From assembly GCA_016871415.1 (NCBI GenBank), contig VHDL01000002.1, positions 109,390 to 173,389 of the forward strand: a stretch of DNA of 64,000 bases. The letters are read 5' to 3'. Shown piece by piece: positions 29,862 to 40,689 of the stretch. The position numbers were made by a program, and so were the translations under genes. How positions within the stretch are numbered: the stretch's first letter is position 1; every line of letters begins with the position of its first letter. Below the pieces are notes generated by a model, which saw nothing but the letters and a program-made list of their open reading frames with translations, had not been told where the DNA came from and did no database searches. Source of the stretch: Verrucomicrobiota bacterium. GTDB lineage: Bacteria > Verrucomicrobiota > Verrucomicrobiia > Opitutales > UBA953.

Positions 29862-30593
29862 TCAGGCCGTCTTGCAGGCCTTGAGCAGGGCGGGGACGTC
29901 GCATCGCCCCTCGTAGATGGCCTTGCCCACGATGGCGCCGACCAGGTTGGGCCTGCGCCGGGAGAGGGCCGCGAGGCGCGCCACGTCCTCAGAGCAGGAC
30001 ACGCCGCCGGAGGCGATGACGCCGCAAGGGCAGGCTTCGAGGACATCCTCGAGCGACTTCCAGTCGGGTCCGGTGAGCATCCCGTCGGTGGCGATGTCGG
30101 TGTAGATGATCGTGGAGACGCCGAGCTCGCCGGCCTCGCGCGCAAAGTCGGTGGCGCGCAGAGCGGTGACGACCGTCCAGCCTTTCACCGCGACCAGCCC
30201 GTCTTTGGCGTCGATGCCCACCGCGAGGCGCGGGCCGTGGGCTGCGGCCATCTCCCGGAGGAAGGCGGGGTCGGTGGCCGCGCGCGTGCCGATGACCACG
30301 CGGGAGGCGCCGGCGTCGAAGGCGGCCGCGGCCGCGTCGACGGAGCGCATGCCGCCGCCGAACTGGACCTTGGGCCCCAGCGAGGCGATGCGCCGCAGTG
30401 TCGGCAGGTTGAGGGCCTCGCCGCCGAAGGCGCCGTCGAGGTCGACTACGTGAATCCACTCCGCGCCGTCACGGGCGAAGCGCACCGCCGGCTCCACCGG
30501 ATCGTTGAAATAGTCGGTGCGCACGTCGTCGCGGCCCTGGCTCAGGCGGACGCAGCGACCGCCGCGGATGTCGATGGCCGGATAGAGCTGCAT
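29862..30593 (-). CDS. hisA: ProFAR isomerase (phosphoribosylformimino-AICAR-P isomerase)
   Basis: 243 residues. It isomerises ProFAR to PRFAR in histidine synthesis. The TIM-barrel markers are all there: YPAIDIRGGRCVRLSQG with catalytic Asp8, HVVDLDGAFGG, VQFGGGMRS, and IIYTDIATDGMLTGP with the second catalytic Asp, then VIASGGVS. It could in principle be a dual-function PriA, but no trp genes are near. It begins 2 bases after the clpX stop, so it may be expressed with the Clp genes. Confidence 0.95.
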   Translation of the reverse strand: MQLYPAIDIRGGRCVRLSQGRDDVRTDYFNDPVEPAVRFARDGAEWIHVVDLDGAFGGEALNLPTLRRIASLGPKVQFGGGMRSVDAAAAAFDAGASRVVIGTRAATDPAFLREMAAAHGPRLAVGIDAKDGLVAVKGWTVVTALRATDFAREAGELGVSTIIYTDIATDGMLTGPDWKSLEDVLEACPCGVIASGGVSCSEDVARLAALSRRRPNLVGAIVGKAIYEGRCDVPALLKACKTA

Positions 30594-30595
30594 GA

Positions 30596-31903
30596 TCAGG
30601 AGGACTTACGGCGGCGCGGGGTCGAGGGAGCGACCTTCTCCCCGCCGCGCACGGCGGCGGCGGTGACCGCGTAGGTCGAGCCGGCGGGTGCGTCGGCCAG
30701 GCCGTACATCGCGTCGAGCAGCGTCGCCTCGAGGATTGAGCGCAGCCCGCGCGCGCCGGTGCCGAGCGCGATGGCCCTGTCGGCGACCGCCTCCAGGGCG
30801 CCCGGGGCGAATTCCAGCGAGCAGCCGGAGAGCGCGAACAGCTTGCGGTACTGCTTTACCGTGGCGTTGCGCGGTTCCGTGAGGATGCGCAGCAGCGCCT
30901 CTCGGGTGAGCGGCTCGAGGACCGAGATGACCGGCAGGCGGCCGACGAACTCTGGGATCATCCCGAAACTGAAGAGGTCCTCGGGCTGGAGGCCGTCGAT
31001 GATCTGCTCGGCGCTGAGGGCCGGCGCGTCGTTGGCGGGCGGCACGAATCCGAGCGCCTTGGTGCCGCGGCGGCGGGCGATGATGCGGTCGAGTCCGACG
31101 AAAGCGCCGCCGCAGATGAAGAGGATGTCGGACGTGTCGACGCGGATGCACTGCTGCTCGGGGTGCTTGCGGCCGCCGGCGGGCGGCACGTTGCAGACCG
31201 TGCCCTCCAGGAGCTTGAGCAGGGCCTGCTGCACGCCTTCGCCGGAGACGTCGCGCGTGATCGAGGCCGAGTCGGACTTGCGGCCGATCTTGTCAATCTC
31301 GTCGATGAAGACGATGCCCCGCTGGGCCTTGCCGACGTCCATGTCGGCCGCCTGCAGCAGGCGCAGGATGACCGTCTCCACGTCGTCGCCCACGTAGCCC
31401 GCCTCGGTGAGCGTGGTGGCGTCGGCGATGGCGAAGGGCACGTCGAGCATCCGCGCGAGCGTCTTCGCGAGGAGCGTCTTGCCGACGCCGGTTGGGCCGA
31501 TGAGTAGCACGTTGCTCTTGTCGAGCTCGACGGGTGCGAGGTCGCCGGCGGCCGCGGGGTCGGCTCCGAGGCGGTCGTTGAGGCGGCGGTAGTGGTTGAA
31601 GACTGCGACGGCGAGGACCTTCTTCGCGTGGTCCTGTCCGATGACGTGCGCGTCGAGCTCGGCGCGGAGCGCCGCGGGCGCGACGATCTTCACCGGTGCC
31701 GGCCGGGCGGCGCCAGGGGCGGCCTGCACGGCGGGGCCAGCGTCGGGCGCGGCGGCCTTGGCGCGCTCGCGTTCGAGGAGCCGTCCGCAGGTGCCCACGC
31801 ACGCCTCGCAGATGCCGACGCCTCCGGGGGCTGCGATTAGCTTGCCGGCCTGGGCCGCGGGCTTGCCGCAGAAGGAGCAGCTTTCGGCGCGGTCGCCGGA
31901 CAT
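30596..31903 (-). CDS. clpX: ClpX ATP-dependent protease ATPase subunit
   Basis: 435 residues. The hexameric AAA+ unfoldase feeds substrates to ClpP. The N-terminal zinc-binding domain has C9, C12, C32 and C35, then a Pro/Ala-rich linker (about 48-75). Walker A is GPTGVGKT, Walker B VFIDEID, the pore loop GYVGDD, and the segment RGTKALGF plus [10 protein letters not shown] complete the AAA+ core. It starts 4 bases after the clpP stop on the minus strand, in the usual tig-clpP-clpX order, and is followed by hisA. Confidence 0.97.
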   Translation of the reverse strand: MSGDRAESCSFCGKPAAQAGKLIAAPGGVGICEACVGTCGRLLERERAKAAAPDAGPAVQAAPGAARPAPVKIVAPAALRAELDAHVIGQDHAKKVLAVAVFNHYRRLNDRLGADPAAAGDLAPVELDKSNVLLIGPTGVGKTLLAKTLARMLDVPFAIADATTLTEAGYVGDDVETVILRLLQAADMDVGKAQRGIVFIDEIDKIGRKSDSASITRDVSGEGVQQALLKLLEGTVCNVPPAGGRKHPEQQCIRVDTSDILFICGGAFVGLDRIIARRRGTKALGFVPPANDAPALSAEQIIDGLQPEDLFSFGMIPEFVGRLPVISVLEPLTREALLRILTEPRNATVKQYRKLFALSGCSLEFAPGALEAVADRAIALGTGARGLRSILEATLLDAMYGLADAPAGSTYAVTAAAVRGGEKVAPSTPRRRKSS

Positions 31904-31907
31904 CGGG

Positions 31908-32504
31908 TCAGGCGACGCCGCGCTTGGGCAGCACCACGTGGTCGACCAGGCCGTAGGCCTTGGCCTCGTCGGCCGTCATGTAGTAGTCGCGGTCCGAGTC
32001 GCGCTGGAGCTCGGCGTGGGTGCGGCCGCTGTGCTGGGCGAGCACCTTGTTCAGCGTATCGCGCCAGCGGAGGATCTCCTTGGCCGCGATCGAGATGTCG
32101 GAGGTCTGGCCGCCGGCGCCGCCGCTGGGCTGGTGGATCATGATGCGCGAGTTGGGGAGCGCATGGCGCTTGCCCTTGGTGCCCGCGGCGAGCAGCACGG
32201 TCGCCATGCTGGCGGACAGTCCGATGCAGTAGGTGTTCACTTCGCAGCTGAGGAAGTTCATCGTGTCGTAGATCGCCATGCCCGCGGTCACGGAGCCGCC
32301 GGGGGAGTTGATGTAGACGTGGATGTCCTTCTTGGGGTCCTCCATCTGGAGGAAGAGCATCTGGGCGATGACCGCGTTAGCGACCTCGTCGTAGATGGGG
32401 GAGCCGAGGAAGATAATGCGGTCCTTGAGCAGGCGACTGTAGATGTCCCACGCCCGTTCGCCTCGGGCGTCGCGTTCGACCACGTTGGGGATGATGTAGG
32501 ACAT
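31908..32504 (-). CDS. clpP: ATP-dependent Clp protease proteolytic subunit
   Basis: 198 residues. This is the tetradecameric serine protease core of ClpXP. The catalytic serine is S99 in GLSASMA and the histidine is H124 in MIHQPSGG; an aspartate follows near [17 protein letters not shown] matches the substrate-strand region. Only one clpP is present in this window. It lies 35 bases after tig and 4 bases before clpX. The start is ATG at 32504. Confidence 0.97.
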   Translation of the reverse strand: MSYIIPNVVERDARGERAWDIYSRLLKDRIIFLGSPIYDEVANAVIAQMLFLQMEDPKKDIHVYINSPGGSVTAGMAIYDTMNFLSCEVNTYCIGLSASMATVLLAAGTKGKRHALPNSRIMIHQPSGGAGGQTSDISIAAKEILRWRDTLNKVLAQHSGRTHAELQRDSDRDYYMTADEAKAYGLVDHVVLPKRGVA

Positions 32505-32539
32505 GGGATGGGTTTTCGTCCCTGCAGTGTGCCTGGGAC

Positions 32540-33847
32540 TCAGGCTTTCTCAACCCTGGCCGCCTCTTCTCCGCCGAGCACGGCGTCGAGGGCCTTGTTC
32601 AGGACGAGGTCGCGGCGGATTTCGGCCAGCCGCTGGCGGTCCTGGGCGAGTTTCTGCGGGTCGGTCTGAGCGGCGTAGGCGGCGCGCATGACGGCGGCGC
32701 TGAGCTCCTCGCGGGAGACTTCGACCTTAGCCTCCTCGGCGATGCGGGAGAGCACGAACTGGGCGCGGACGCGGACGGCTGCGGCCTTGCGCGACTCGGC
32801 CAGGATCTCGTCGCGCTGGGCCTCGAGCTGGTCAGGCTGGACGCCGGAGCGCATGCGCAACTGGGCGTATTCGTAGAAGAGTTCGCGGGCGACCGCGTCG
32901 ACGGCGGATTCGGGCAGGGGGAAGTCGAGTCCGGCGAGGAGGGCATCCACGGCCTTCTCACGGCGGGCGCGGTCGGCGGCCTGCCGGCGGGAGCCTTCGA
33001 CGCCCTTGCGGAGCTGGGTGCGGAGCTCGGCCTCGTCGGCCACGCCGACGGACTTGAAGAATTCCCCGTTCAGGGCGGGCACGGCCTTGCGGCGGACCTC
33101 GAGGGCCTCGATGGAATAGGCGACCTTCTTGCCGCGGAGGGCCTCACGCTCATGGTCGGCCCCGAAGGTGTGGACGGCCTCGGCCTTGTCGCCGGCCTTG
33201 AGGCCGACGAGGGCCTTGGTGACGGCGGGCACGGCGACAATCTCGCCTTCCGCGCCGGCTTCCTCCCAGGTCGACTGAGCGTGGCCGAAGGTCTTGGCCT
33301 CGGCGTCGATTTCGGAGACGGGCTTGCCGTCGATGGCGCCGGAGTAGGAGACGCGGACGTAGTCGCCCTTGGCGGCGGCCTCGTCGGTCTTCTCGTAGCG
33401 GGAGCGCTGTTCGCGCAGCTTCGTCAGGTGCTCCTCGACGTCGGCGTCGGTGACCGTGACGGCCTCCTCGGGGACCTTGACCGACTTCCAGTCGGGGGTC
33501 TTGAATTCAGGGACGATGTCGACCTCATAGCGGATGACGACGTCCTGTCCGGCCGCGGAGTCGTCGCGTTGGACGTCAGCTAGGCCGTAGAGGGTGAAGG
33601 ACTTCTCCTCGCCGATGCGGGCGTAGCCCTTGGAGAGCAGCCGCTGGCTGACCTCGTCGGCGATGGCCTTGCCAAACTTGCCCCGCACGATGACCTCGGG
33701 GGCCTTGCCCGGTCGGAAGCCAGGGAGGGAGGCTTCGCGCATGAAGCCGCGCACGACCTCCTTCTCGGCGGCGGCGACGTCCGCGGCGGGGATCGTCACG
33801 GTGACGCTCCGGCGGGTCGGGTTGGTGACGGCGATTTTCAGTTCCAT
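32540..33847 (-). CDS. tig: Trigger factor
   Basis: 435 residues. This ribosome-bound chaperone has the three-domain layout. The N-terminal ribosome-binding domain carries a GFRPGKAPE signature (about 41-49) in place of E. coli GFRKGKVP. A FKBP-like domain follows (about 150-245), with a weakly conserved core ([13 protein letters not shown]), and then a helical C-terminal domain. The peptidyl-prolyl isomerase residues are only partly conserved. It heads the tig-clpP-clpX block with 104 bases before it and coaD upstream, so its own promoter is likely there. Confidence 0.93.
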   Translation of the reverse strand: MELKIAVTNPTRRSVTVTIPAADVAAAEKEVVRGFMREASLPGFRPGKAPEVIVRGKFGKAIADEVSQRLLSKGYARIGEEKSFTLYGLADVQRDDSAAGQDVVIRYEVDIVPEFKTPDWKSVKVPEEAVTVTDADVEEHLTKLREQRSRYEKTDEAAAKGDYVRVSYSGAIDGKPVSEIDAEAKTFGHAQSTWEEAGAEGEIVAVPAVTKALVGLKAGDKAEAVHTFGADHEREALRGKKVAYSIEALEVRRKAVPALNGEFFKSVGVADEAELRTQLRKGVEGSRRQAADRARREKAVDALLAGLDFPLPESAVDAVARELFYEYAQLRMRSGVQPDQLEAQRDEILAESRKAAAVRVRAQFVLSRIAEEAKVEVSREELSAAVMRAAYAAQTDPQKLAQDRQRLAEIRRDLVLNKALDAVLGGEEAARVEKA

Positions 33848-33951
33848 GTGCTTCGGTAAGAGGGGGAGTCCGCCCGCGGCCCAGGCCGCAGGGGGGAATG
33901 TCCGAGCAAAGGGAAGGGACCCCCTCGGTCAACAGCGGAGGCGGGCTGATT

Positions 33952-34452
33952 TCAGCCTTTGGCGGCCAGTTTGCGCCTCAGCCGGGGCAGCACGCAGCGG
34001 GGCACGAAGGCGGCCGCCTGGGAGAGGCGGTGGCGCGCGATGTCCTTCACGAAGCTCGAGGAGGTCACGAACTGGTCTTGGCTGGGCATGAGGACGACCG
34101 TTTCGATCTCGGGGGCCATGAGCCGGTTGGCGTGGGCCAGGTCGAACTCGAACTCGAAGTCGCTGAACTTGCGCAGGCCGCGGATGATGGCGGCCGCCTT
34201 CTGGCGGCGGGCGAACTCCACCGTCAGGCCGGAGAGCTCGCGCACCTCGACGCCCCGCATGCCGCGGCACGCCTCGCGCGCCATGGCTAGGCGTTCGGCG
34301 AGGGAGAACCAGGGATGCTTCGCGTCGCTTGCGGCGACGGCGACGATCACGCGGTCGAAGAGGCGCGCGGCGCGACGGAGCACATCGAGGTGCCCCTTGG
34401 TCACGGGGTCGAAGGTGCCGGGGTACACGGCGGTGCGTCGCTGGCGGGCCAT
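33952..34452 (-). CDS. coaD: Pantetheine-phosphate adenylyltransferase
   Basis: 166 residues from ATG at 34452 (MARQRRTAVYPGTFDPVTKGH); the upstream in-frame extension is not needed. It makes dephospho-CoA from phosphopantetheine and ATP. The nucleotidyltransferase HxGH-type motif appears as the TFDPVTKGH segment, and the C-terminal SSSFVKDIAR motif is intact. Length matches bacterial CoaD (about 160). It diverges from pgsA across about 54 bases and precedes tig. Confidence 0.95.
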   Translation of the reverse strand: MARQRRTAVYPGTFDPVTKGHLDVLRRAARLFDRVIVAVAASDAKHPWFSLAERLAMAREACRGMRGVEVRELSGLTVEFARRQKAAAIIRGLRKFSDFEFEFDLAHANRLMAPEIETVVLMPSQDQFVTSSSFVKDIARHRLSQAAAFVPRCVLPRLRRKLAAKG

Positions 34453-34506
34453 CGTTTTCCTGTTGCGGCTCACTCTCACGCGGGAACATCCTCGCCGCAA
34501 GCCCGC

Positions 34507-35151
34507 ATGCAGCTTCTCCCCCAAGTGCCCAACATCCTAACCGCCGCCCGCATGCCCGCGGTGGTGCTCATCACCGTCTGGACCCACTGGGCGGGCGTCT
34601 GGGCGAGCGCCGCCCTAGCGCTGTTCATCTTCGCCGCGCTGACCGACGTGTTCGACGGCTGGATCGCGCGCAAGCTCGACGCGGTCACGGACTTCGGGCG
34701 GCTGATGGACGCACTGGTGGATAAGATCTTCATCCTGGGTCTGCTCATCGGTATGGCCGCGACGGACTGCCTGCCGGTGACGCGCTGGGACGACGCCGGC
34801 CGCGCGCTGCCCGCCGACCCTTCGGCGGCGCTGCTCGCCTCGTTCGGGGTGATGCTCATCCTCGCGCGTGAGTTCCTCATTACGGGCCTGCGCCTGGTGG
34901 CCGCCGCTTCGGGGCAGGTGCTCGAGGCCGAGGGGCTCGGCAAGATCAAGACGTTCCTGCAGATCATCGCCATCGGCCACCTCATCGGCCTGCGCGCCTA
35001 CGAGACGCACTGGAAGCTCTCCGCAGTCTGGCATCAGCGCTGGGAGCTCATCATCACTTCGCTCTTCTGGCTGGCGGTGCTGCTCACGGTGGTCTCGGGC
35101 GCGAGCTACCTCATCCGGCATCGCCGGCACCTGCCCGGCCTCTCGTCATGA
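34507..35151 (+). CDS. pgsA: CDP-diacylglycerol--glycerol-3-phosphate 3-phosphatidyltransferase
   Basis: 214 residues from ATG at 34507. This inner-membrane enzyme makes phosphatidylglycerol phosphate. The CDP-alcohol phosphotransferase motif is complete, DG-x2-AR-x8-G-x3-D-x3-D, in DVFDGWIARKLD followed by GRLMDALVD. Several hydrophobic helices follow. Its TGA overlaps the pgpA ATG, and pgpA encodes the next enzyme, so the pair forms phosphatidylglycerol together. Confidence 0.93.
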   Translation: MQLLPQVPNILTAARMPAVVLITVWTHWAGVWASAALALFIFAALTDVFDGWIARKLDAVTDFGRLMDALVDKIFILGLLIGMAATDCLPVTRWDDAGRALPADPSAALLASFGVMLILAREFLITGLRLVAAASGQVLEAEGLGKIKTFLQIIAIGHLIGLRAYETHWKLSAVWHQRWELIITSLFWLAVLLTVVSGASYLIRHRRHLPGLSS

Positions 35152-35621
35152 TCGTCCAGGTCGCCACCCTCGGTCCGCTCGGCCGCCTCAGGGCGCCGGG
35201 CACGTGGGGGTCGGCCGCGGGCCTGCTCTGGTGGGCGCTGGTCGTTCGGCAGGCGAACGCCAGGGGATGGCATCATGAGTTGTTTTTTGACCTGCTGGTG
35301 GTCGCGGCCGCGGTGTTCATCTGCGGCGTGGCCGCCTTCATGATCGGCAAGAAGGATCCGTCCGAGGTCATCCTCGACGAGTTCGCGGCGATGCCGCTGG
35401 TCTTCCTGTTCAATCCCTACGCGCTCTCCGGGAAATCCTCGCTGCTAATCGTCCTGCTCGGCTTCCTCCTGTTTAGGCTTTTTGACATCACGAAGCCCTT
35501 CGGCGTGCGTGCGCTGGAGCGGCTGCCGGGCGGGCTCGGCGTGGTGATGGACGACGTGCTCGCCGCGGTCTACGCCAATCTTGCGCTGCAGGCGGTCGCC
35601 CGCCTCTGGGCCGCGCTCTGA
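35148..35621 (+). CDS. pgpA: Phosphatidylglycerophosphatase A
   Basis: 157 residues, membrane-embedded. It removes the phosphate from phosphatidylglycerol phosphate. Family features include the opening TLGPLGRLRAPGTWGSAAG, the acidic motif EVILDEFAAMP (catalytic region), and FRLFDITKPFG with MDDVLAAVYAN near the C-terminus. It overlaps pgsA by four bases and the ygfZ start by one base, so the three are one transcription unit. Confidence 0.93.
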   Translation: MIVQVATLGPLGRLRAPGTWGSAAGLLWWALVVRQANARGWHHELFFDLLVVAAAVFICGVAAFMIGKKDPSEVILDEFAAMPLVFLFNPYALSGKSSLLIVLLGFLLFRLFDITKPFGVRALERLPGGLGVVMDDVLAAVYANLALQAVARLWAAL

Positions 35622-36433
35622 TGGGGATGCGCTTTGTCTCCGTGCCCGCTTCGGTCGTCCGGGTGACGGGCGAGGACGCGGCCGCCTACCTGCAGGGACA
35701 GTGCACGGCCGACCTCCGTCCGGGCGCACCCACGCACGCGCTCTGGCTCAATCGCAAGGGTAGGACGCTGGCGTGCACGTTCATCGTTCCTGAACCCGAG
35801 GGGTCCTTCCTGCTGGTCGCGGAGCGCGCGACGGCCGCGAAGGTCATCGGGGTGGTCACGGCCAACGTGATTGCCGATGACGTCGCGGCTTCCGACGAGT
35901 CCGCCCGCTGGAGCTGGGGCATGATTCTCGGTTCGGCCGAGCCGCCGCTGGCGATCGGCGCCCAGGCCTTCGCCTCCGCCTGGCTGCCGGACCATGACGT
36001 CCACGCCTACCTCGGCCCGCCCGGCCTGCCGCCCGGCTGCGCGGCGGGAGACTTCGCGGTACTCGAGCGGGAGCGCGTCCTCGCCGGCACGCCCGTCGTG
36101 CCGGACGACTGCGGCGAGGGGGAGTTTCCGCAGGAGTGCGGCCTCGACGCCTGGGTCTGTCACGACAAGGGCTGCTACCTCGGCCAGGAGGTCATGGCGC
36201 GGATCCGTTCCATGGGCACCCTGCGTCGCGTCCTCCGCCGCGTGACCGCCGCGCAAGGGCTCGTCACGGGCCTCGGCCTGCGCACGGCTGACGGCCGTCT
36301 CGCCGGGACCTTGCGCTCCGCCATCGGCGACGTCGGATTGGCCCTGGTCTCCACCGACCTTCCTGAAGGCGCCGAGCTCGCCTCCGACGCCGGGCCGGTG
36401 CGGCTGGGGCCGCCCGCCGTCCTGCCGTCCTGA
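35621..36433 (+). CDS. ygfZ: YgfZ/GcvT-like folate-binding protein
   Basis: 270 residues from ATG at 35621 (an ATG at 35627 is also possible). YgfZ-family proteins bind folate and help assemble or repair iron-sulfur enzymes. The signature KGCYLGQE is intact, with its essential cysteine, and the N-terminal [18 protein letters not shown] fits the GcvT-like fold. It follows pgpA with a one-base overlap. An iron-sulfur dependent class I fumarase lies next downstream, a possible client, though that is inference. Confidence 0.88.
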   Translation: MGMRFVSVPASVVRVTGEDAAAYLQGQCTADLRPGAPTHALWLNRKGRTLACTFIVPEPEGSFLLVAERATAAKVIGVVTANVIADDVAASDESARWSWGMILGSAEPPLAIGAQAFASAWLPDHDVHAYLGPPGLPPGCAAGDFAVLERERVLAGTPVVPDDCGEGEFPQECGLDAWVCHDKGCYLGQEVMARIRSMGTLRRVLRRVTAAQGLVTGLGLRTADGRLAGTLRSAIGDVGLALVSTDLPEGAELASDAGPVRLGPPAVLPS

Positions 36434-36467
36434 TTCCGCTTTCCGTTTGCGGGCGGAAGGCGGCTCC

Positions 36468-36482
36468 GCACCTTGGAGGTGC
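36468..36482 (+). promoter_or_regulatory. Shine-Dalgarno within a hairpin before fumarase
   Basis: GCACCT, loop TGG and AGGTGC form a 6-bp hairpin; its 3' arm and loop hold the ribosome-binding GGAGG (36475-36479), four bases from the ATG at 36484. Pairing would mask the site, as in RNA thermometers or simple translational tuning. It is short, so the effect is uncertain. Confidence 0.4.
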
Positions 36483-36483
36483 G

Positions 36484-38127
<1,644 letters not shown>

Positions 38128-38136
38128 GGCCTCCGC

Positions 38137-38589
38137 TCAGGGCTGCGGCGCGTAGGTCGACTTGTCGTAGGCCAGCGCCGTGCGGAAGTAGAAGTCCGTC
38201 CCGGGCACCGTGAGTCCGAGGCCGAAGCCGACGCCCTTGCCGAAGCGCTTCGCGATGCGCTGGCAGAGCCAGCCCCACCAGAGGAAGAGCAGGATCAGGC
38301 AGATCGCTTTCACGCCCTTGTCGCGCGCGGCCAGGATGGGAATCAGGAGCAGCATCGGCAGCGTCCACCAGGCGGAGAGTCCAGCGATGCGCGTGATGAT
38401 CACGTGATGGTAGACCGGGATGACCGCCTTCCATCCCTCATGCCCCGCCTTCTCGAAGATCAGCCACAGGCCGCGGAGGCTGAATGCGACCGCGGCGACG
38501 AGCGTCGTGGCGAGGAAGCTCACCCAGAAGACCTTTCCGTAGACTTCGGCGGGCACGTCGGCGAGGAGGGTGGCGAGGGCGGGGTTCAT
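38137..38589 (-). CDS. DUF5684-type membrane protein, copy 2
   Basis: 150 residues from ATG at 38589 (MNPALATLLADV); an ATG at 38601 adds four residues. Four to five predicted membrane helices include GLWLIFEKAGHEGWKAVIPVY and RIAGLSAWWTLPMLLLI. The pattern of a Trp/Gly box, a Pro-Tyr turn and a final KRFGKGVGFGLGL segment matches its neighbour at 38688-39131 closely, so the two are paralogues. The family role is unknown. It is separated from that paralogue by a strong terminator and presumably has its own promoter. Confidence 0.75.
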   Translation of the reverse strand: MNPALATLLADVPAEVYGKVFWVSFLATTLVAAVAFSLRGLWLIFEKAGHEGWKAVIPVYHHVIITRIAGLSAWWTLPMLLLIPILAARDKGVKAICLILLFLWWGWLCQRIAKRFGKGVGFGLGLTVPGTDFYFRTALAYDKSTYAPQP

Positions 38590-38639
38590 GAAGATGATCA
38601 TGGCCGGCAGGCCGCGCCTGTCCATCCCGCCGAGGTACG

Positions 38640-38665
38640 AAAAAGGGCGCCCGAAGGGCGCCCTT
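38640..38665 (-). terminator. Terminator between the two DUF5684 genes
   Basis: A perfect 10-bp stem (AAGGGCGCCC and GGGCGCCCTT) with loop GAA is followed on the minus strand by a run of T. It lies 22 bases after the end of the 38688-39131 gene. Confidence 0.9.
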
Positions 38666-38687
38666 GATTCGGTGATCGTGGTCTTTC

Positions 38688-39131
38688 TCAGGCCTGGGCG
38701 GCCTGATCTCCGACGTACTTCGACGATCCGAAGCCGAGGATGAGCCAGAAGATGGGCGACAGGAAGACGAGGCCGAGGGCGAAGCCGACTCCGTGGCCGA
38801 AGCGCTTGCTGACGTTGACGTGGTTCCAGATCACGATGCCGAGCCAGGCCAGGCCCCCGACGACCGGGATGAAGTTCAGCAGGAAGGTCAGGGCGAGCCA
38901 TCCGGACTGTCCTGCGATGCGGAAGAGCACCACCAGGTTGTAGATCGGGATGATGGCCGCCCAGCCGGGCTGGCCGGCCTTGGAGAAGGCCTTCCACATG
39001 CCGACGAGGACCACGAGGCCGACTAGGATCAAGACGAACATGAAGGCCCCAAGCAGGGCGAGGATGCCGCCGGCGACGGCAGCTTCGTTGTCAGAGACTT
39101 GGGCGAGGAGGGAGGCGATGGAGGGGTTCAT
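38688..39131 (-). CDS. DUF5684-type membrane protein, copy 1
   Basis: 147 residues from ATG at 39131. It begins with MNPSIASLLAQV and a helix (GILALLGAFMFVLILVGLVVLV), then KAFSKAGQPGWAAIIPIYN, RIAGQSGWLALTFLLNFIP and KRFGHGVGFALGL. The Gly/Trp/Pro layout is that of DUF5684 membrane proteins. It is the closest relative of the product at 38137-38589; conserved positions include the KAG-x2-GW-xA-x-IP box. A TATA-like motif (CATAAT) lies 14 bases upstream on the minus strand. Function unknown. Confidence 0.78.
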   Translation of the reverse strand: MNPSIASLLAQVSDNEAAVAGGILALLGAFMFVLILVGLVVLVGMWKAFSKAGQPGWAAIIPIYNLVVLFRIAGQSGWLALTFLLNFIPVVGGLAWLGIVIWNHVNVSKRFGHGVGFALGLVFLSPIFWLILGFGSSKYVGDQAAQA

Positions 39132-39194
39132 CGCTGTATCTATTATGGCCAGCCCCGGTCGCAGTCGAGCCGCAAAGCCCGCCCCGGGCCGAAA

Positions 39195-39587
39195 TCACTT
39201 CTCCCAGTCCAGGGCGCCGCGTTTCACTTCGTAGACCAGGCCGAGCACCAGCACGCCCAGGAAGATCGCCGTGGCGGCCGTGATGGCGATGCCGGCGGCG
39301 AGAAATTCACGATAAACGAGGGCCCAGGGCACCAGGAAGACCACTTCGATGTCGAAGAGGATGAAGAGCATCGCGGTCACGTAGAACTTCACCGCGAAGC
39401 GGGGGTGGGCTTTGCCCTCCATGGGCAGGCCGCACTCATACGCCTTGTCCTTGATATAATTGCCCTTGGCGCGCTGACCGAAGAGGTGGCTGACCGCGAG
39501 GATCGCGACCGGCACGGCGAGTCCGAGGGCCGCCTGCACGAGGGCGGGCAGGTAGGTCGCGAGCGACTGGGCTTCGGCGATCAGCAT
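39195..39587 (-). CDS. nuoA: NADH-quinone oxidoreductase subunit A
   Basis: 130 residues with three membrane helices. NuoA is a small subunit of the membrane arm of respiratory complex I. The loop signature KDKAYECGLPMEG and the acidic second-helix segment FDIEVVFLVPW are typical. It stands alone: no nuoB or other nuo gene is in the window. The start codon is only 12 bases after a strong terminator, which may act as an attenuator or require read-through. The gene downstream is not related. Confidence 0.92.
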   Translation of the reverse strand: MLIAEAQSLATYLPALVQAALGLAVPVAILAVSHLFGQRAKGNYIKDKAYECGLPMEGKAHPRFAVKFYVTAMLFILFDIEVVFLVPWALVYREFLAAGIAITAATAIFLGVLVLGLVYEVKRGALDWEK

Positions 39588-39598
39588 CGTGTCCCCAA

Positions 39599-39631
39599 GA
39601 AAAAGCCCCTGCCTGCGGAGGCAAGGGCTTT
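39599..39631 (-). terminator. Strong terminator immediately upstream of nuoA
   Basis: AAAGCCC and GGGCTTT extended by TGCCT and AGGCA (one internal C-A mismatch) give a 12-bp stem with loop GCGG on the minus strand, followed by TTTTTCTT. It ends the DUF4340 gene 23 bases after its stop. It leaves only 12 bases before the nuoA ATG, so there is little room for a separate nuoA promoter. Confidence 0.88.
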
Positions 39632-39654
39632 CGGGAAACCGCGTCGGCTCACCG

Positions 39655-40683
39655 TCACTTCTGCGGGGCTGGCGGCGTGAACTTGGGCAGGCCGACGTCG
39701 CCCTGGGGCGGAGCCTCGGCGGGCGGCGGAGGCGGCTCGACCGCCTTGCGGAAGTCGGCGACCGTCGCGGGAATCTGCTCCGCCAGCCATCCCGACATCG
39801 AGAACTCCGCCTTGGCGCTGAGCGCGTTGGCCGGGTGCTTCGGGTCCGAGTGCTTCGCGCGGACGAACAGCTTGGGCTGGTCAGCGGGCGTGGCGCCGGG
39901 GACGCGACCGAGCGTGATCGTGAGCGTCGTGCCGTCGAAGTATTCGAGCTTCACCGTCGCCGGCTTCTCGAAGGCCTTCTTCACCGCGGCGTCATCCTTC
40001 GACAGCGCGTCCGTGGCGCGCAGATTGGAGAGGCTGCCGGCGATGCTCTCCAGCACGCCCGACTCCTTGCCCGGGAACGGCTGGCCCTTGGCCGGCCTGG
40101 CTCCGGAGACCGAGCCGTCGGCCGCCGTCAGCGTCAGGGACTTCACCTCTTCGGGCGCCTTGTTATGGAGTAGCGGATCGAACCATGACGTCGGATCGCC
40201 CTCCACGTAGCCGGTGAACGTCGTGCGCAGCGCCTCCGGGGCGCCCTTGAGCCGGACCGCCGAGCCGGAGCCGTCGTCGGTCGTGCGGCCGATTTCGGCC
40301 GACCAGGACCTGCCGTCGGCGGCCGTCAGCGTGACGACCGTCTCGCCCAGCCCGAGACGTTCGAGGCGTTTGGCGTTGGACGTGAGGACGCCGAGATTCT
40401 CGGCCTTCTGGAGCGAGCGGAGGAGCGGCGCGAGACGGTTCTCGACGTCGGCCGGCAGGCCGAGCTTCTCCTTCACCGTCCAGACGTCGCCCGCGCCCTT
40501 CTCGACCGTGGCGGACTTGCCGTTGGCGCGGACCTCCACCTTGACGGCGGCGGCCAGCAGGGCGGGGTCGACGAGCGGCGACTTGGCGGGAGCGGACTGC
40601 GCCTCCGGGCGGCCGAGCTTGAGCACGGCGAGGGCGGCCAGTCCGAGGACCAGCGTGGCGATGAGCAGGTTCTTGGTGCGCAT
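39655..40683 (-). CDS. DUF4340 domain protein of a Gld-like ABC cluster
   Basis: 342 residues: one N-terminal membrane helix (about 7-22) and a long external beta-rich domain with TVEKGAGDVWTVKEKLGLPADV and the repeated LTLTAADG-x-SVSG and VVTLTAADGRSW segments. The tail is Pro-rich. DUF4340 proteins are regularly encoded with a GldG-like protein and an ABC transporter. It is the last gene of that cluster before the terminator at 39599. Its molecular role is not known. Confidence 0.85.
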   Translation of the reverse strand: MRTKNLLIATLVLGLAALAVLKLGRPEAQSAPAKSPLVDPALLAAAVKVEVRANGKSATVEKGAGDVWTVKEKLGLPADVENRLAPLLRSLQKAENLGVLTSNAKRLERLGLGETVVTLTAADGRSWSAEIGRTTDDGSGSAVRLKGAPEALRTTFTGYVEGDPTSWFDPLLHNKAPEEVKSLTLTAADGSVSGARPAKGQPFPGKESGVLESIAGSLSNLRATDALSKDDAAVKKAFEKPATVKLEYFDGTTLTITLGRVPGATPADQPKLFVRAKHSDPKHPANALSAKAEFSMSGWLAEQIPATVADFRKAVEPPPPPAEAPPQGDVGLPKFTPPAPQK

Positions 40684-40689
40684 GGCGGA

